A stretch of 64,000 nucleotides of DNA from Methanolobus profundi. GTDB taxonomy: Archaea; Halobacteriota; Methanosarcinia; Methanosarcinales; Methanosarcinaceae. Below, piece by piece: positions 26,370-35,748 of the stretch (position 1 is the first letter of the stretch; every line of letters starts with the position of its first letter). A program made the translations under genes and the position numbers. The DNA lies in the NCBI RefSeq assembly GCF_900114835.1, contig NZ_FOUJ01000005.1:170823-234822 (forward strand), read 5' to 3'. Under the pieces are notes generated by a model. The model was not told the origin of the DNA, did no database searches, and saw only the letters and a list, made by a program, of their open reading frames with translations.

Positions 26370-27632
26370 TTATTCCATGAACTCTTCCTCTTCAGGAACG
26401 AGCTCATCATTTTCCATCTCTTCAGTCCTTTCTTCATCCCTGCGCTTCTTCCATGAGTATCCTATCAGGGCCAGAACACCAATTGCGATAATTCCTGCAA
26501 TAACCCATGTTCCCCATGAACTTCCACCTTCATCATCGCTGAAATATGTGTTTCCTGATCCCAGGTCTATCTCCTGGGTAATGGTGGTATATGCATTATC
26601 CGGATCCCTGAACTCGATGAGTACTGGTATTGCAGTAACGTTCTTTGATGTCACCATTGCACTGAGATCGAAGCTGCTGAAATCATCTGCTTCCAGTGTG
26701 CCGATGAAATAATTAGCATAGGGCTGTACAGGTTCCACACCTTCCATATCATCTATAGAGACCATTACATTCTTTGCATCTGTGATCCCGAAGTTGTTCA
26801 GGTCCCCTGATATGGTGTACTTGCCTCCCATGTTCTCGATCTCTATCCCTGTGAAGATGAGGGGTGATTGCTTTATGATCCTTACGTTCTTAGTCTCAGT
26901 CTCTGCGTTGTGAAGGTTGTCGCCGTTGAAGTATGTGGCTGTGAATGAGATGTCGCTGTTTCCTTCTTCACAGGACATGGTATTGAGTGTGAATGTAGCT
27001 GCTGACTTGTTTCCTTCAGGCACGCTGCCAATGAAGTAGTCAGAAGGGCTGAATGTCATGTCTTCTGCATATGGGGTGACAATGACGCTTGTTACATCGT
27101 TCGGTCTTCTGTTGACTATATCCACACTGACAGTAGATACCTCGTTCATCATGGTTGTCGGAAGATTCGATACGATGACTTTGACATTCCTGTCATCTAC
27201 TTTCACGGGAATGCGATAATTGAAGTCATTCATATCACTACCACCTACTATTGTCAGATCTGTGAAATGAACTCCTGTTGCAGCATTTTCCATGGCCTTT
27301 ACAGTGAATGTGAGTTTGAGGGTGTCACCCGGACCAAGAAGTCCGACATCTGTGTAGCTCTTGTCGAGTATCTCAAGGTTGCTGTTCCCGGCAAGACTGG
27401 CACTGGCCACATACGCATTCATGTCCAGTGTTTCCTCATCTTCTGATACATATTTTTCACCTGTTGCCATGTTGGCCAGTGTGACAGTTATTGTTCCCAT
27501 GTCACCGGGCATGAAATACTCTGGTTCGATGGTGTAATCAACAGTAAATGTAGGTCTTATTTCAGTTATTGCAGCTCCGGGTAAAGAGAAAGTGACCAGA
27601 AGTATCATGGCCAGAACGAATGTTTTGATCAT
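26370..27632 (-). CDS. COG1361-type anchored extracellular protein (cassette A)
   Basis: A 420-residue protein with an N-terminal signal (about 1-22), Ig-like beta repeats in the mature part (for example FTVDYTIEPEYFMPGDMGTITVTL, PLIFTGIEIENMGGKYTISGDL) and a C-terminal membrane helix (WVIAGIIAIGVLALIGY) with a charged cytoplasmic tail ending in glutamates. COG1361 S-layer-like proteins recur beside MacB-type ABC genes in archaea. By analogy with the bacterial MacA adaptor it may receive the exported substrate, though it is unrelated to MacA. It has the ribosome site GGTGAG and starts 4 bases after the Yip1 gene. Confidence 0.85.
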   Translation of the reverse strand: MIKTFVLAMILLVTFSLPGAAITEIRPTFTVDYTIEPEYFMPGDMGTITVTLANMATGEKYVSEDEETLDMNAYVASASLAGNSNLEILDKSYTDVGLLGPGDTLKLTFTVKAMENAATGVHFTDLTIVGGSDMNDFNYRIPVKVDDRNVKVIVSNLPTTMMNEVSTVSVDIVNRRPNDVTSVIVTPYAEDMTFSPSDYFIGSVPEGNKSAATFTLNTMSCEEGNSDISFTATYFNGDNLHNAETETKNVRIIKQSPLIFTGIEIENMGGKYTISGDLNNFGITDAKNVMVSIDDMEGVEPVQPYANYFIGTLEADDFSSFDLSAMVTSKNVTAIPVLIEFRDPDNAYTTITQEIDLGSGNTYFSDDEGGSSWGTWVIAGIIAIGVLALIGYSWKKRRDEERTEEMENDELVPEEEEFME

Positions 27633-27636
27633 ATTC

Positions 27637-28290
27637 TCACCACATTATAATATCTTTGTATTCGAACAATGTGTATAATATTGAGAATATCACTGGAATT
27701 GCAACTGCGATAGCTGCATTTTTTACACTTATATTCCTCGAATGGCTCAGTCCGTACATCCATATGTAACCACTCCATAATGTGAAAATGATCAGCAATA
27801 GTGGAATTATCTTCATTGTAGGGTCGGACAACATTGTCCCAGTTGTAATTGTAGGATCATTGATGCTGTTCTCAAGCATTGAAAGCAGTTCGTTCCCGTA
27901 GAATACTGTCACGACAGATCTGAAGATGTTTGGCAGGAATCCATAGGCTACGAATTCCATCACTCTTGAGAACTCTCCTTCTACATTGAATATCGAAGAC
28001 ACGATGTAGAACAATGCACTGTAAAAGAGCCACCATAACAGTGTACCAACTATGGTTGTAAAGACCGTAAGAACAAACCACATTATCATCATAAAGGATG
28101 CAAAGTTCTCAATTCCATCCACAATAGCCATATCTTCAAATAATCCAATTGCTCCCACTGCAACAATAAATGAGCTCAATATTTTTACTGCGATCACAAG
28201 TGCAATGATCGCAACCGGTGTTTTCCACTCGATATTATCGTGTATCTTCTTTCCAAAAAAAGAATTGGGATCAGTCAGTACTTCCAGCAT
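27637..28290 (-). CDS. Yip1-family membrane protein (cassette A, second copy)
   Basis: A 217-residue protein with about five membrane helices and the Yip1-type opening LEVLTDPNSFF, where a short cytoplasmic segment is followed by hydrophobic blocks. It is a clear paralog of the next gene upstream (both begin LxVLTDPNxFF and end with a similar SxNISxKNxxI region). Two adjacent ATG codons exist; I take the second (28290) because it lies 4 bases after GGTGGA and matches the paralog. Yip1 proteins of prokaryotes are uncharacterised; here they sit at the head of an export operon. Confidence 0.8.
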   Translation of the reverse strand: MLEVLTDPNSFFGKKIHDNIEWKTPVAIIALVIAVKILSSFIVAVGAIGLFEDMAIVDGIENFASFMMIMWFVLTVFTTIVGTLLWWLFYSALFYIVSSIFNVEGEFSRVMEFVAYGFLPNIFRSVVTVFYGNELLSMLENSINDPTITTGTMLSDPTMKIIPLLLIIFTLWSGYIWMYGLSHSRNISVKNAAIAVAIPVIFSILYTLFEYKDIIMW

Positions 28291-28318
28291 CATTCCACCC
28301 ACGTTCTATGCTTTCATT

Positions 28319-28951
28319 TTATCTGAGCACGAATACTGTCAGTATTGTATAAAGCAAGGACAATCCGATCGGTATGCCAACTGTTATTATGGAATTTTTC
28401 AGGCTGAGGTTGCGTGCATATTTCAGTCCGAATATCCAGATGTTCGCACTCCATAGGGTAAAGATGATTCCCAGCGCGGCCGCGATCTTCATAGAAGGGT
28501 CTGCAAATATCATGTCCTGTACTGCCTGAGGGTCTGTTATAGATGAAAAGTCTATATTTGAAAATACTCTTCTTGTGTAATAGGCCACTATTATCGAGCT
28601 TACGATATTTGGTATGAATCCGTAAGCTACAAAGTTCATTAGCTTTTTGAAGTCTCCTTCTCCATTGAATACTATTGAGATCACATAGAACATAGCTGTG
28701 TACAGCAACCATGAAAAGGCGACTCCTATAATGGAACCGAATATCACGATGATCGCCATGATAATTTTACCTACGCTTCCAAAGATATCTGTACTCACAA
28801 ATGATTGAAGGGTACTCAACATAGTAGTATAGGTAGTGATAGCTCCAACAATTACCATCAATATCATGATAATAAGTGGATCTTTCCACTGCGTTCCTTC
28901 ATTCATCCTTTTTTTGAAAAACCCATTCGGGTCAGTTAATACGTCCAACAT
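28319..28951 (-). CDS. Yip1-family membrane protein (cassette A, first copy)
   Basis: A 210-residue membrane protein, first gene of the cassette A operon and paralogous to the gene at 27637-28290. It has the motif LDVLTDPNGFFKKRM, then about five helices with GFIPNIVSSIIV and WSANIWIFGL. I start at ATG 28951, so that the protein opens like its paralog; in-frame ATGs further upstream would add residues the paralog lacks. The two copies suggest a heteromeric pair. The function is unknown; Yip1 relatives in eukaryotes act in membrane trafficking. Confidence 0.8.
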   Translation of the reverse strand: MLDVLTDPNGFFKKRMNEGTQWKDPLIIMILMVIVGAITTYTTMLSTLQSFVSTDIFGSVGKIIMAIIVIFGSIIGVAFSWLLYTAMFYVISIVFNGEGDFKKLMNFVAYGFIPNIVSSIIVAYYTRRVFSNIDFSSITDPQAVQDMIFADPSMKIAAALGIIFTLWSANIWIFGLKYARNLSLKNSIITVGIPIGLSLLYTILTVFVLR

Positions 28952-29204
28952 AACTTCCACATCCAGTTTGATCATCAACCACAAAGTCAAAAGCTATATG
29001 CTCAAATCTGTCGATATATAGTCGAACTCTTCAATGATCCATGGTTATTTATAGTTTATTATTTGGATTAAACGTAAATAGCCAAAATGTGAGCTATGTC
29101 TGTCTGCAGAGGTATACGGCTCCGAATAACATTTTTATAAGTTCATGTCAGAGTTATTTAAACCATGATTCTTGATGTCCGATAAGACAAATGAACAGGT
29201 TTCC

Positions 29205-29221
29205 AGGGGGCTATCGTAATA
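29205..29221 (+). promoter_or_regulatory. Ribosome site and apparent AUA start of the cassette B ATPase
   Basis: AGGGGG (29205-29210) is followed 8 bases later by ATA (29219-29221), in frame with the conserved N-terminal strand of the ATPase. There is no ATG, GTG or TTG in frame before 29309. Confidence 0.5.
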
Positions 29222-29929
29222 GAGAAAAAATATCCAGGTCAGGATTCAGATAATAAGGTTCCGGTAATTGAACTTGTCAACCTTTGTAAGAGCTATCATG
29301 TTGGGGATATGGATGTTCCCATACTCAAAAGCGTGGACCTGAGGGTGGCTCAGGGTGAGTTCGTTGCCATTATGGGTCCATCAGGATCCGGCAAAAGCAC
29401 GTTGATGAATATGATCGGGTGTCTGGATCGACCTAACTGTGGTCAGGTCCTGGTGATGGGGAAGGATGTCAATACTCTTTCGGACCCGGAACTTGCAAAG
29501 CTCCGTGGAATGGAGATCGGATTTGTTTTTCAGAACTTCAATCTTGTTCCACGTCTGACCACTCTTCAGAATGTGGAGCTCCCAACCTATGCCAATAAGA
29601 AGGCAGGTATCGATGCCAGAAAAAAGGCAAAGGAACTTGTGAAGATGGTAGGACTTGAGGAACGCATGAACTATAAGCCATCTGAGATGTCAGGTGGTCA
29701 GCAGCAGAGGGTTGCCATTGCAAGGGCACTGATAAATGATCCTTCACTTATCCTTGCTGACGAGCCGACCGGGAATCTTGATTCGGTAACCGGGAATGAC
29801 ATCATGGAGATATTCTCAGATCTTCATCGAAAGGGAAGGACAATAGTTATGATCACACACGATCCCGAGCTTGCAGAATATGCTGACAGGGTCGTGAATA
29901 TCAGGGACGGCATAATTGTTAGTAATTGA
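29219..29929 (+). CDS. MacB/LolD-type ABC ATPase (cassette B)
   Basis: ATPase with Walker [11 protein letters not shown]-loop FQNFN, signature [15 protein letters not shown], Walker [12 protein letters not shown] and a THDPE switch. The first standard start, ATG 29309, would drop the strand [15 protein letters not shown], which carries the aromatic A-loop residue that stacks on ATP and is conserved in the cassette C copy. The open frame extends without stops to ATA 29219 behind AGGGGG, giving 236 residues, nearly the length of its cassette C paralog. Either AUA is the start or a base is miscalled. First gene of the operon ATPase-COG1361-permease-permease. Confidence 0.88.
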   Translation: MEKKYPGQDSDNKVPVIELVNLCKSYHVGDMDVPILKSVDLRVAQGEFVAIMGPSGSGKSTLMNMIGCLDRPNCGQVLVMGKDVNTLSDPELAKLRGMEIGFVFQNFNLVPRLTTLQNVELPTYANKKAGIDARKKAKELVKMVGLEERMNYKPSEMSGGQQQRVAIARALINDPSLILADEPTGNLDSVTGNDIMEIFSDLHRKGRTIVMITHDPELAEYADRVVNIRDGIIVSN

Positions 29930-29946
29930 AAGGAACACGAGGGTAA

Positions 29947-31188
29947 ATGATGTTGGGGAAAGATAGGGCTTTTTTTGTTATACTGGTTGTATTGATGTTG
30001 TCACTTTTCTTGCCATCGAATGCATCTGCTGCGGATGGTGCAGATCTCAAAGTGAGTGTGTTGAAATATGAACCCATTCCAGCGGAGATCGGTGAGTATG
30101 TGACGGTCTGGGTCAAAGTGGAGAATCTGGGGTATGCAAAGGCAGATGACCTTTCCATAAAAATGGTTCCTGAGTATCCGTTCTCCATCGACAGCAGTGA
30201 GAACGAACTGGTAAATGTAGGTATACTCTCCCCGGATAATGCGGCAGTAGAGGACTTCAGGCTCTATACGGATGCAGCTGCAAAGCAGGGTGTCGGTACT
30301 ATTGAAGTATGGTATCAGGAAGATTCCAGTGGAACATGGTTCAAGAAAGAGTTTGAGATAAGGGTAGGTTCGGACACCTTTGACAGTAAAGGTACTATCC
30401 AGCTTTCCGGTGAGCCTGTGAAAGAGCCTGAAGTATTCATGCCGGGAGATACTGGTACAGTTTCATTCACACTCCGGAACAGTGCCACTGAGTACACTAT
30501 TACTATAGATGATGAGCAGTATGATACCAATGCCAGGATACAGTCTGCATCCCTTACAGGGGTGGAAGGACTGAAGGTGACCACCGAAACATATTATGGA
30601 AATGGGGTTATCGGTCCGGGTGAGTCAGTGGACCTTACATACAATATTGAGGTCGATGAGGACACTCCTGATGGTACTTACTATCTTGACTTCTCCATCG
30701 TAGGAAGTTCCCACTCATATAATAATAACTGGAGGATCCCTGTAAAGGTCGACAGTTCATCTGTCAGGGTTATCCCATCAAAGCCGCTTGCCCTTGAGAA
30801 TGGTGAGGTTGTACTGGAATTCGATGTTGCTAACATCCATCCGAATGCTCTTTCTTCTGTCAGTGTTCAGCTTGAGGCAGAAGGGATCGAGTTCTCTCCA
30901 ACGGAATATTTCATCGGTTCAATGGACTCTGATGAGCTTTTCACAATAGAGATAACTGCAAAGACCATCTCGGAGGATATTTCATTCCCTGTGGACCTTG
31001 TCATCAATGCCAATTACAGGAATGGATTGAATGAGCATACCCAGCAGGTCGATGTCCGTCAGCTAAAACATAATGTTGTTGAGGATGAAGGTGGAGCAGG
31101 CGTCTATGTTGCAGCTCTTCTTCTGATCATCATAGGGGCTGGCGCTTACATCCTTTACAAACGCAGGGCTCAAAAAGAGCAAGAGTGA
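29947..31188 (+). CDS. COG1361-type anchored extracellular protein (cassette B)
   Basis: A 413-residue exported protein: signal peptide about 1-29 (LPSNASAADG), CARDB-like first domain (LKVSVLKYEPIPAEIGEYVTV), two or three further Ig-like segments including the repeated FxPGDTGTVSFTLxN and NNWRIPVKVDSSSVRVIPSKP, and a C-terminal helix (YVAALLLIIIGAGAYILY) with basic tail. It is strongly alike to the cassette C protein over its whole length, so the two arose by duplication. It follows the ATPase by 17 bases and precedes the permease by 6. Probably an extracellular adaptor of this export system. Confidence 0.86.
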   Translation: MMLGKDRAFFVILVVLMLSLFLPSNASAADGADLKVSVLKYEPIPAEIGEYVTVWVKVENLGYAKADDLSIKMVPEYPFSIDSSENELVNVGILSPDNAAVEDFRLYTDAAAKQGVGTIEVWYQEDSSGTWFKKEFEIRVGSDTFDSKGTIQLSGEPVKEPEVFMPGDTGTVSFTLRNSATEYTITIDDEQYDTNARIQSASLTGVEGLKVTTETYYGNGVIGPGESVDLTYNIEVDEDTPDGTYYLDFSIVGSSHSYNNNWRIPVKVDSSSVRVIPSKPLALENGEVVLEFDVANIHPNALSSVSVQLEAEGIEFSPTEYFIGSMDSDELFTIEITAKTISEDISFPVDLVINANYRNGLNEHTQQVDVRQLKHNVVEDEGGAGVYVAALLLIIIGAGAYILYKRRAQKEQE

Positions 31189-31194
31189 CCTCTG

Positions 31195-32409
31195 ATGTTA
31201 AGTCCGGCTCAGGCTATACGGATCTCACTGGGTAGTATAGGCAGTTCCAAAATGAGATCTGCCCTTACGACCCTTGGGATCATCATAGGTGTTGCAGCAG
31301 TGATAGCTAACGTATCACTTGGAGCCAGTTTCAACCAGTATTTCAATGATGAGATCGGGGCTGTGGGGTCGAACTTCATTGTGATCTACAGTCAGAACAT
31401 CGATGTGTTCTTTGACAGGGAACTGGAAATTATAGAGAACACTCCCGGTGTGGAGGGTGTTTCTCCTATAAATCAGCAAATGGCAAAGGTCACTTACATG
31501 TCCACTTCGCGGCAGATCGATATCCAGGGGGTCACGGAGGATTATGATGAAGTGGCGAACTTCGAGATGGATTCGGGAACATTTCTCACGGACAAGGACC
31601 GTTATGTTGCTGTAATTGGTGCCGAGGTTGCCTATGAGAAATTCGACAAGAAGATATCGGTCAAGAATCCTATCGATATTACCTTCAGGCGGGAGGACGG
31701 TGGGGTTGTCACCCGTACCTTCACCGTAAAAGGTGTAATAAAGGACCCTAACACGACTTTTGCCCAGACCGGTGTTGAACCTGAGATACGTGTTTTCATT
31801 CCTATCGACACCATGAATGAGATACTGGGCAAGGATGATTATGGTGGTTTCTTTATAAAGGCACAGAGCCTTGAAATTGTAAGTGAGACCGCGGATGAAC
31901 TGGATGAACGCCTTGCAAGGGCACTGGGGGTTCCCAGCAGGGACCTTGAGAACGATGATGCCAAACCCTATATTGTGTTCGATCAGATAGAGATACTGGA
32001 ACAGACCAACCAGCTATCGGCCGCACTCACCTCTTTGCTGACCTCGGTTGCACTCATCTCATTGCTGGTGGGTTCCATTGGTATCATGAACATTATGCTT
32101 GTGACAGTTGCTGAAAGGACTCGTGAGATCGGTCTTTTGAAGTCACTGGGTTATAGTGAGAAAGATATTCTCTCTCTTTTCATAATTGAGTCTATAATAG
32201 TCGGTCTGATCGGTGGTATCCTTGGAACTGCTCTGGGAATTGGTGGTGCCCTGGTTGCAAATGAGATCCTTGATGTTCCGGATGTGTTCCCAGTGAGCCT
32301 TATCTTCCTTGGTTTCTTTGTATCTCTGCTTGTGGGTCTGGTTGCAGGTGTCTATCCCGCAAGGAAGGCCGCACTTATGAACCCGGTTGAAGCATTGAGG
32401 AAGGAGTGA
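31195..32409 (+). CDS. MacB-type ABC transporter permease (cassette B, first)
   Basis: A 404-residue permease. The N-terminal helix carries the sequence LTTLGIIIGVAAVIANVSLG; a MacB_PCD domain with RQIDIQGV and FxGAEVAYEKF-like segments follows. The C-terminal helices hold SIGIMNIMLVTVAERTREIG, GLLKSLGYSEKDI and the end YPARKAALMNPVEALRKE. The length is identical to the other two permeases of cassettes B and C. It precedes a second permease whose start lies 2 bases after its stop. Confidence 0.94.
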   Translation: MLSPAQAIRISLGSIGSSKMRSALTTLGIIIGVAAVIANVSLGASFNQYFNDEIGAVGSNFIVIYSQNIDVFFDRELEIIENTPGVEGVSPINQQMAKVTYMSTSRQIDIQGVTEDYDEVANFEMDSGTFLTDKDRYVAVIGAEVAYEKFDKKISVKNPIDITFRREDGGVVTRTFTVKGVIKDPNTTFAQTGVEPEIRVFIPIDTMNEILGKDDYGGFFIKAQSLEIVSETADELDERLARALGVPSRDLENDDAKPYIVFDQIEILEQTNQLSAALTSLLTSVALISLLVGSIGIMNIMLVTVAERTREIGLLKSLGYSEKDILSLFIIESIIVGLIGGILGTALGIGGALVANEILDVPDVFPVSLIFLGFFVSLLVGLVAGVYPARKAALMNPVEALRKE

Positions 32410-32411
32410 AC

Positions 32412-33626
32412 ATGATAGGCCTGAGACATTCATTTGTTATTGCTCTTGGAAGTATAAGCAGTGCAAAGATGAGGTCTACACTTACTGCCCTTGGCATCAT
32501 AATAGGCGTAGCTGCAGTTGTAGCGAATGTATCACTGGGTGCAAGTTTCAATCAGTATTTTACAGATGAGCTAAGTTCACTGGGTTCTAATTTTATTATC
32601 ATATACAGTCAGGATGTCAATATCTTCTATGATGCTGAACTGGAACTTATAAGGAACACACCAGGTATTGATGGTGTATCTCCTTTCAATCAGCAAACTG
32701 CTGCTGTTACATATCTCTCTGCGACCCGGCAGATAGATGTGCAGGGGGTGGGCGAAGATGCCCAGTACATATCGAATCTTGGCGTGGACGAAGGTAATTT
32801 CCTGTCGGACAAGGATAAGTATGTGGCAGTTCTGGGAAAAGAGGTTGCTGAGGAGAAGTTCGATAAGGATGTTTCCATCAAGAACTATGTGGATATCACT
32901 ATCAAACGTGATGATGGTACCAGCGTGACCCAGAAGTTCCGTGTGAAAGGTGTGCTTTCCAGTGAGGACAATACCTTTGTAACAGGTGGTCCGGATCGTG
33001 ACGCTATCATCTATGTCCCAATAGCGACCTTGAACGAGATGCTGAATGTGACCGATTATGGCGGTTTCTCTGCAAGGACCGGGGATGCTGAGTCGGTTCA
33101 AGAGGTCTCAGATGAGGTGGATAAGAGACTTGCAAGGTCATTGGGTGTATCTTCAAGGGACCTTGACAATGATGATGCAAAACCCTATCGTATCTTCAAT
33201 CAGGCAGAGATCATCGAGCAGCTTGATGCTCTTGCACAGTCATTGACAATACTGATAACGCTTGTAGCAGTTGTGGCTCTGATCGTTGGTTCTATAGGTA
33301 TCATGAACATCATGCTTGTCACCGTAACTGAAAGGACCCGTGAGATCGGTCTTTTGAAATCCCTTGGTTATACAAGAGGAGGTATTCTCACTCTCTTTAT
33401 TCTGGAATCTATGATCGTGGGAGTTATTGGTGGTATACTCGGTACACTTCTGGGTCTTGTAGGGTCCTATGTAGTAGAGATCTATCTGAACATTCCTCCT
33501 GTGTTCCCGTTCTATCTGATATTCCTTGGTTTCTTCATCTCTGTTCTTGTGGGTCTGGTGGCAGGTGTGTATCCGGCCAACAAGGCTGCCAACCTTGATC
33601 CGGTGGATGCCCTTAGACATGAATAA
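32412..33626 (+). CDS. MacB-type ABC transporter permease (cassette B, second)
   Basis: A second 404-residue permease in the same operon, clearly a duplicate of the first (LTALGIIIGVAAVVANVSLG, SIGIMNIMLVTVTERTREIG, YPANKAANLDPVDALRHE). Two permeases in tandem imply that cassette B works as a heterodimer, unlike the single-permease cassettes A and C. I start at ATG 32412, 5 bases after AAGGAG; the GTG at 32406 is part of that ribosome site. Confidence 0.94.
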   Translation: MIGLRHSFVIALGSISSAKMRSTLTALGIIIGVAAVVANVSLGASFNQYFTDELSSLGSNFIIIYSQDVNIFYDAELELIRNTPGIDGVSPFNQQTAAVTYLSATRQIDVQGVGEDAQYISNLGVDEGNFLSDKDKYVAVLGKEVAEEKFDKDVSIKNYVDITIKRDDGTSVTQKFRVKGVLSSEDNTFVTGGPDRDAIIYVPIATLNEMLNVTDYGGFSARTGDAESVQEVSDEVDKRLARSLGVSSRDLDNDDAKPYRIFNQAEIIEQLDALAQSLTILITLVAVVALIVGSIGIMNIMLVTVTERTREIGLLKSLGYTRGGILTLFILESMIVGVIGGILGTLLGLVGSYVVEIYLNIPPVFPFYLIFLGFFISVLVGLVAGVYPANKAANLDPVDALRHE

Positions 33627-33781
33627 TGACCCATATCCTGACGTTTTTATGTTAATTCTGGTTAATCTAGCTAAAACTATGTGGTCAAACCAGTCGATAT
33701 ATCGAAACGTTTAAGTATTTTCTTCACATTGACTAACCTGACGATAAATAGTCAAGTTGGTATAAGTTGAGGTGAATGCAA
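33627..33781. promoter_or_regulatory. Promoter region of cassette C with two palindromes
   Basis: Contains the exact 12-base palindrome TCGATATATCGA (33694-33705) just before a TATA-like TTTAAGTA, and the inverted repeat TTGACTA (33729-33735) / TAGTCAA (33749-33755). The partial motif GTCGATATAT also occurs at 29010-29019, upstream of the cassette A operon. These are candidate operators shared by export cassettes; no regulator gene lies beside them. Confidence 0.4.
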
Positions 33782-34486
33782 ATGGCTGGTTATAATGAAT
33801 TTGTCCCTGATGATGCAAACGTCATCGATATATCGGGTCTTAAAAAGAGCTACTTCCTTGGGGATATGGAAGTACCTATCCTGCATGGTATAGACCTGCG
33901 TATAAAGAAGGGTGAATTTGTTGCCATCATGGGTCCTTCCGGATCGGGAAAGAGCACTCTGATGAACATGATAGGTTGTCTTGACAGACCTACCGATGGT
34001 AAGGTCTTGCTCATGGGAAAGGACACGAATGTAATATCCGATAATGAGCTTGCTGAGCTTCGTGGTTTTGAGATCGGTTTCGTGTTCCAGAACTTCAACC
34101 TCATTCCACGCCTGAGCGCATATGAGAACGTAATGCTTCCAACTTATTCCAATGCTAAAAAGGGAATGGACACCTCCACTCGGGCACGGGACCTGCTAAA
34201 GTTAGTGGGTCTCGATGACCGCATGGGCCACAGGCCACCGGAACTATCAGGTGGTCAGAGGCAGAGGGTCGCAATAGCAAGGTCACTGATAAATGATCCC
34301 TCCCTCATACTTGCCGATGAACCTACAGGGAATCTGGATTCAAAGACAAGTGCGGAGATAATGGGAATATTCTCTGACCTTCACAAGAAGGGTCGTACCA
34401 TAGTGATGATCACACACGATCCTGAAATGGAGCAGTATGTGGATAGAGTTGTTCATATCATGGATGGCTATGTTGGTAATAATTAA
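33782..34486 (+). CDS. MacB/LolD-type ABC ATPase (cassette C)
   Basis: A 234-residue ATPase: Walker [11 protein letters not shown]-loop FQNFN, signature LSGGQRQRVAIARSL, Walker [12 protein letters not shown], switch THDPE. It is very close to the cassette B copy. ATG 33782 has better spacing (7 bases) from the GAGGTG site than ATG 33776, which is in frame two codons earlier. It heads a three-gene cassette, followed by the COG1361 protein after 15 bases. Confidence 0.94.
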   Translation: MAGYNEFVPDDANVIDISGLKKSYFLGDMEVPILHGIDLRIKKGEFVAIMGPSGSGKSTLMNMIGCLDRPTDGKVLLMGKDTNVISDNELAELRGFEIGFVFQNFNLIPRLSAYENVMLPTYSNAKKGMDTSTRARDLLKLVGLDDRMGHRPPELSGGQRQRVAIARSLINDPSLILADEPTGNLDSKTSAEIMGIFSDLHKKGRTIVMITHDPEMEQYVDRVVHIMDGYVGNN

Positions 34487-34501
34487 GTTGGGTGGTTTGC
34501 A

Positions 34502-35734
34502 ATGAAAATTATCAATATTATTGAAAGAGCATTTTATGTAATGCTCTGTGTAGCGATGTTAAGCACTTCTTTCATGGTACCTGCTTCTGCAGATTCCGCC
34601 GCCACGATGACGGTGGATATAATAGACTATGATCCCTTCCCGGCACAGATAGGTGAATATGTTGATGTCCGGGTAAAGATCGAGAACATAGGCTATGGTC
34701 GTGCAGATGCTGTATCCCTGAAGATGGATCCTGAATACCCGTTCTCTCTTGATTCACAGAACAACGCGGTGGAATTCATCGGCATACTTTCTCCTGATGA
34801 CGCAGCCGTTCATGAATTCCGCCTCTACGTTGATCCCAATGCAAAAGTAGGAACAGGTACAGTTGACATATATTATCAGGTTCATGAAGACGGTTCATGG
34901 TATAAGTCATCCTTTGACCTGAACGTCGGTTCCAGTTCATTTGACAGTAAAGGGACCATAGAACTTACAGAGATCACCTGTGATCCTGTGGTATTCATGC
35001 CAGGGGATACAGGAACAGTTAGTTTCACTCTTACTAATACAGCAACAGAAAGCTCTGTAACTCTTGATGATGAGGTATATGATACCAATGCACGTGTTCA
35101 GTCTGCAGTACTGAATGGGGTGGATGGTGTCGATGTCACAAGTGAGAGCTATGTCGGGTCTGGTGTGATAGGTCCTGGAGATTCAATAAGTTTGAGCTAC
35201 AATGTTGAAATAGCAGACAATGCTCAGGATGGCACCTACTACCTTGACCTTTCAATGGTAGGAAATTCCTATGCTTATAATAACAACTGGAGGATCCCTG
35301 TAAAGGTGGATTCCGCTTCTATTAAGGTAATACCATCCAAACCGATGGAACTGATCAATGGTGAAGGAACCCTTGAGTTCGATGTTGCAAATATGCACCC
35401 GAATACCCTTAGCTCTGTCAGTGTAAAGCTTAGTGCTGATGGTGTCGATCTCTCACCTGAGGAATACTTTGTTGGTTCAATGGACTCAGATGAGCTCTTT
35501 ACCATAGAGATCGATGCAAAGGCCGATATTGAAGCTGAGTCTGTTCCTGTTACGATCACAGTGGATTACAGGAATGGGATAAATGATCATAGCACAGAGG
35601 TAGGTATCCGTGATCTTGAACTTACCAGTGAAGATGAGGGCACCGGTGGGAATCTTGCAGTCACAGCTGTTATACTGATCGCATTGCTTGGCATCCCTGC
35701 AGTCGTTTACGTGAAGCGCAGGAAACAGAACTGA
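34502..35734 (+). CDS. COG1361-type anchored extracellular protein (cassette C)
   Basis: A 410-residue paralog of the cassette B protein: signal peptide (about 1-30, MVPASADSA), CARDB-like domain (MTVDIIDYDPFPAQIGEYVDV), shared segments VVFMPGDTGTVSFTLTN, GTYYLDLSMVGNSYAYNNN and IRIPVKV-like strands, and a C-terminal helix (LAVTAVILIALLGIPAVVY) with KRRKQN. The N-terminal two thirds are the most conserved part between the copies. It probably serves the permease 14 bases downstream as its extracellular partner. Confidence 0.86.
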   Translation: MKIINIIERAFYVMLCVAMLSTSFMVPASADSAATMTVDIIDYDPFPAQIGEYVDVRVKIENIGYGRADAVSLKMDPEYPFSLDSQNNAVEFIGILSPDDAAVHEFRLYVDPNAKVGTGTVDIYYQVHEDGSWYKSSFDLNVGSSSFDSKGTIELTEITCDPVVFMPGDTGTVSFTLTNTATESSVTLDDEVYDTNARVQSAVLNGVDGVDVTSESYVGSGVIGPGDSISLSYNVEIADNAQDGTYYLDLSMVGNSYAYNNNWRIPVKVDSASIKVIPSKPMELINGEGTLEFDVANMHPNTLSSVSVKLSADGVDLSPEEYFVGSMDSDELFTIEIDAKADIEAESVPVTITVDYRNGINDHSTEVGIRDLELTSEDEGTGGNLAVTAVILIALLGIPAVVYVKRRKQN

Positions 35735-35748
35735 AGTAGGTGTTCACA

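Noticed and set aside
29191..29253. Start of the cassette B ATPase at ATG 29191
   Set aside because: It is in a different frame from the ATPase and reaches a stop after 20 codons.
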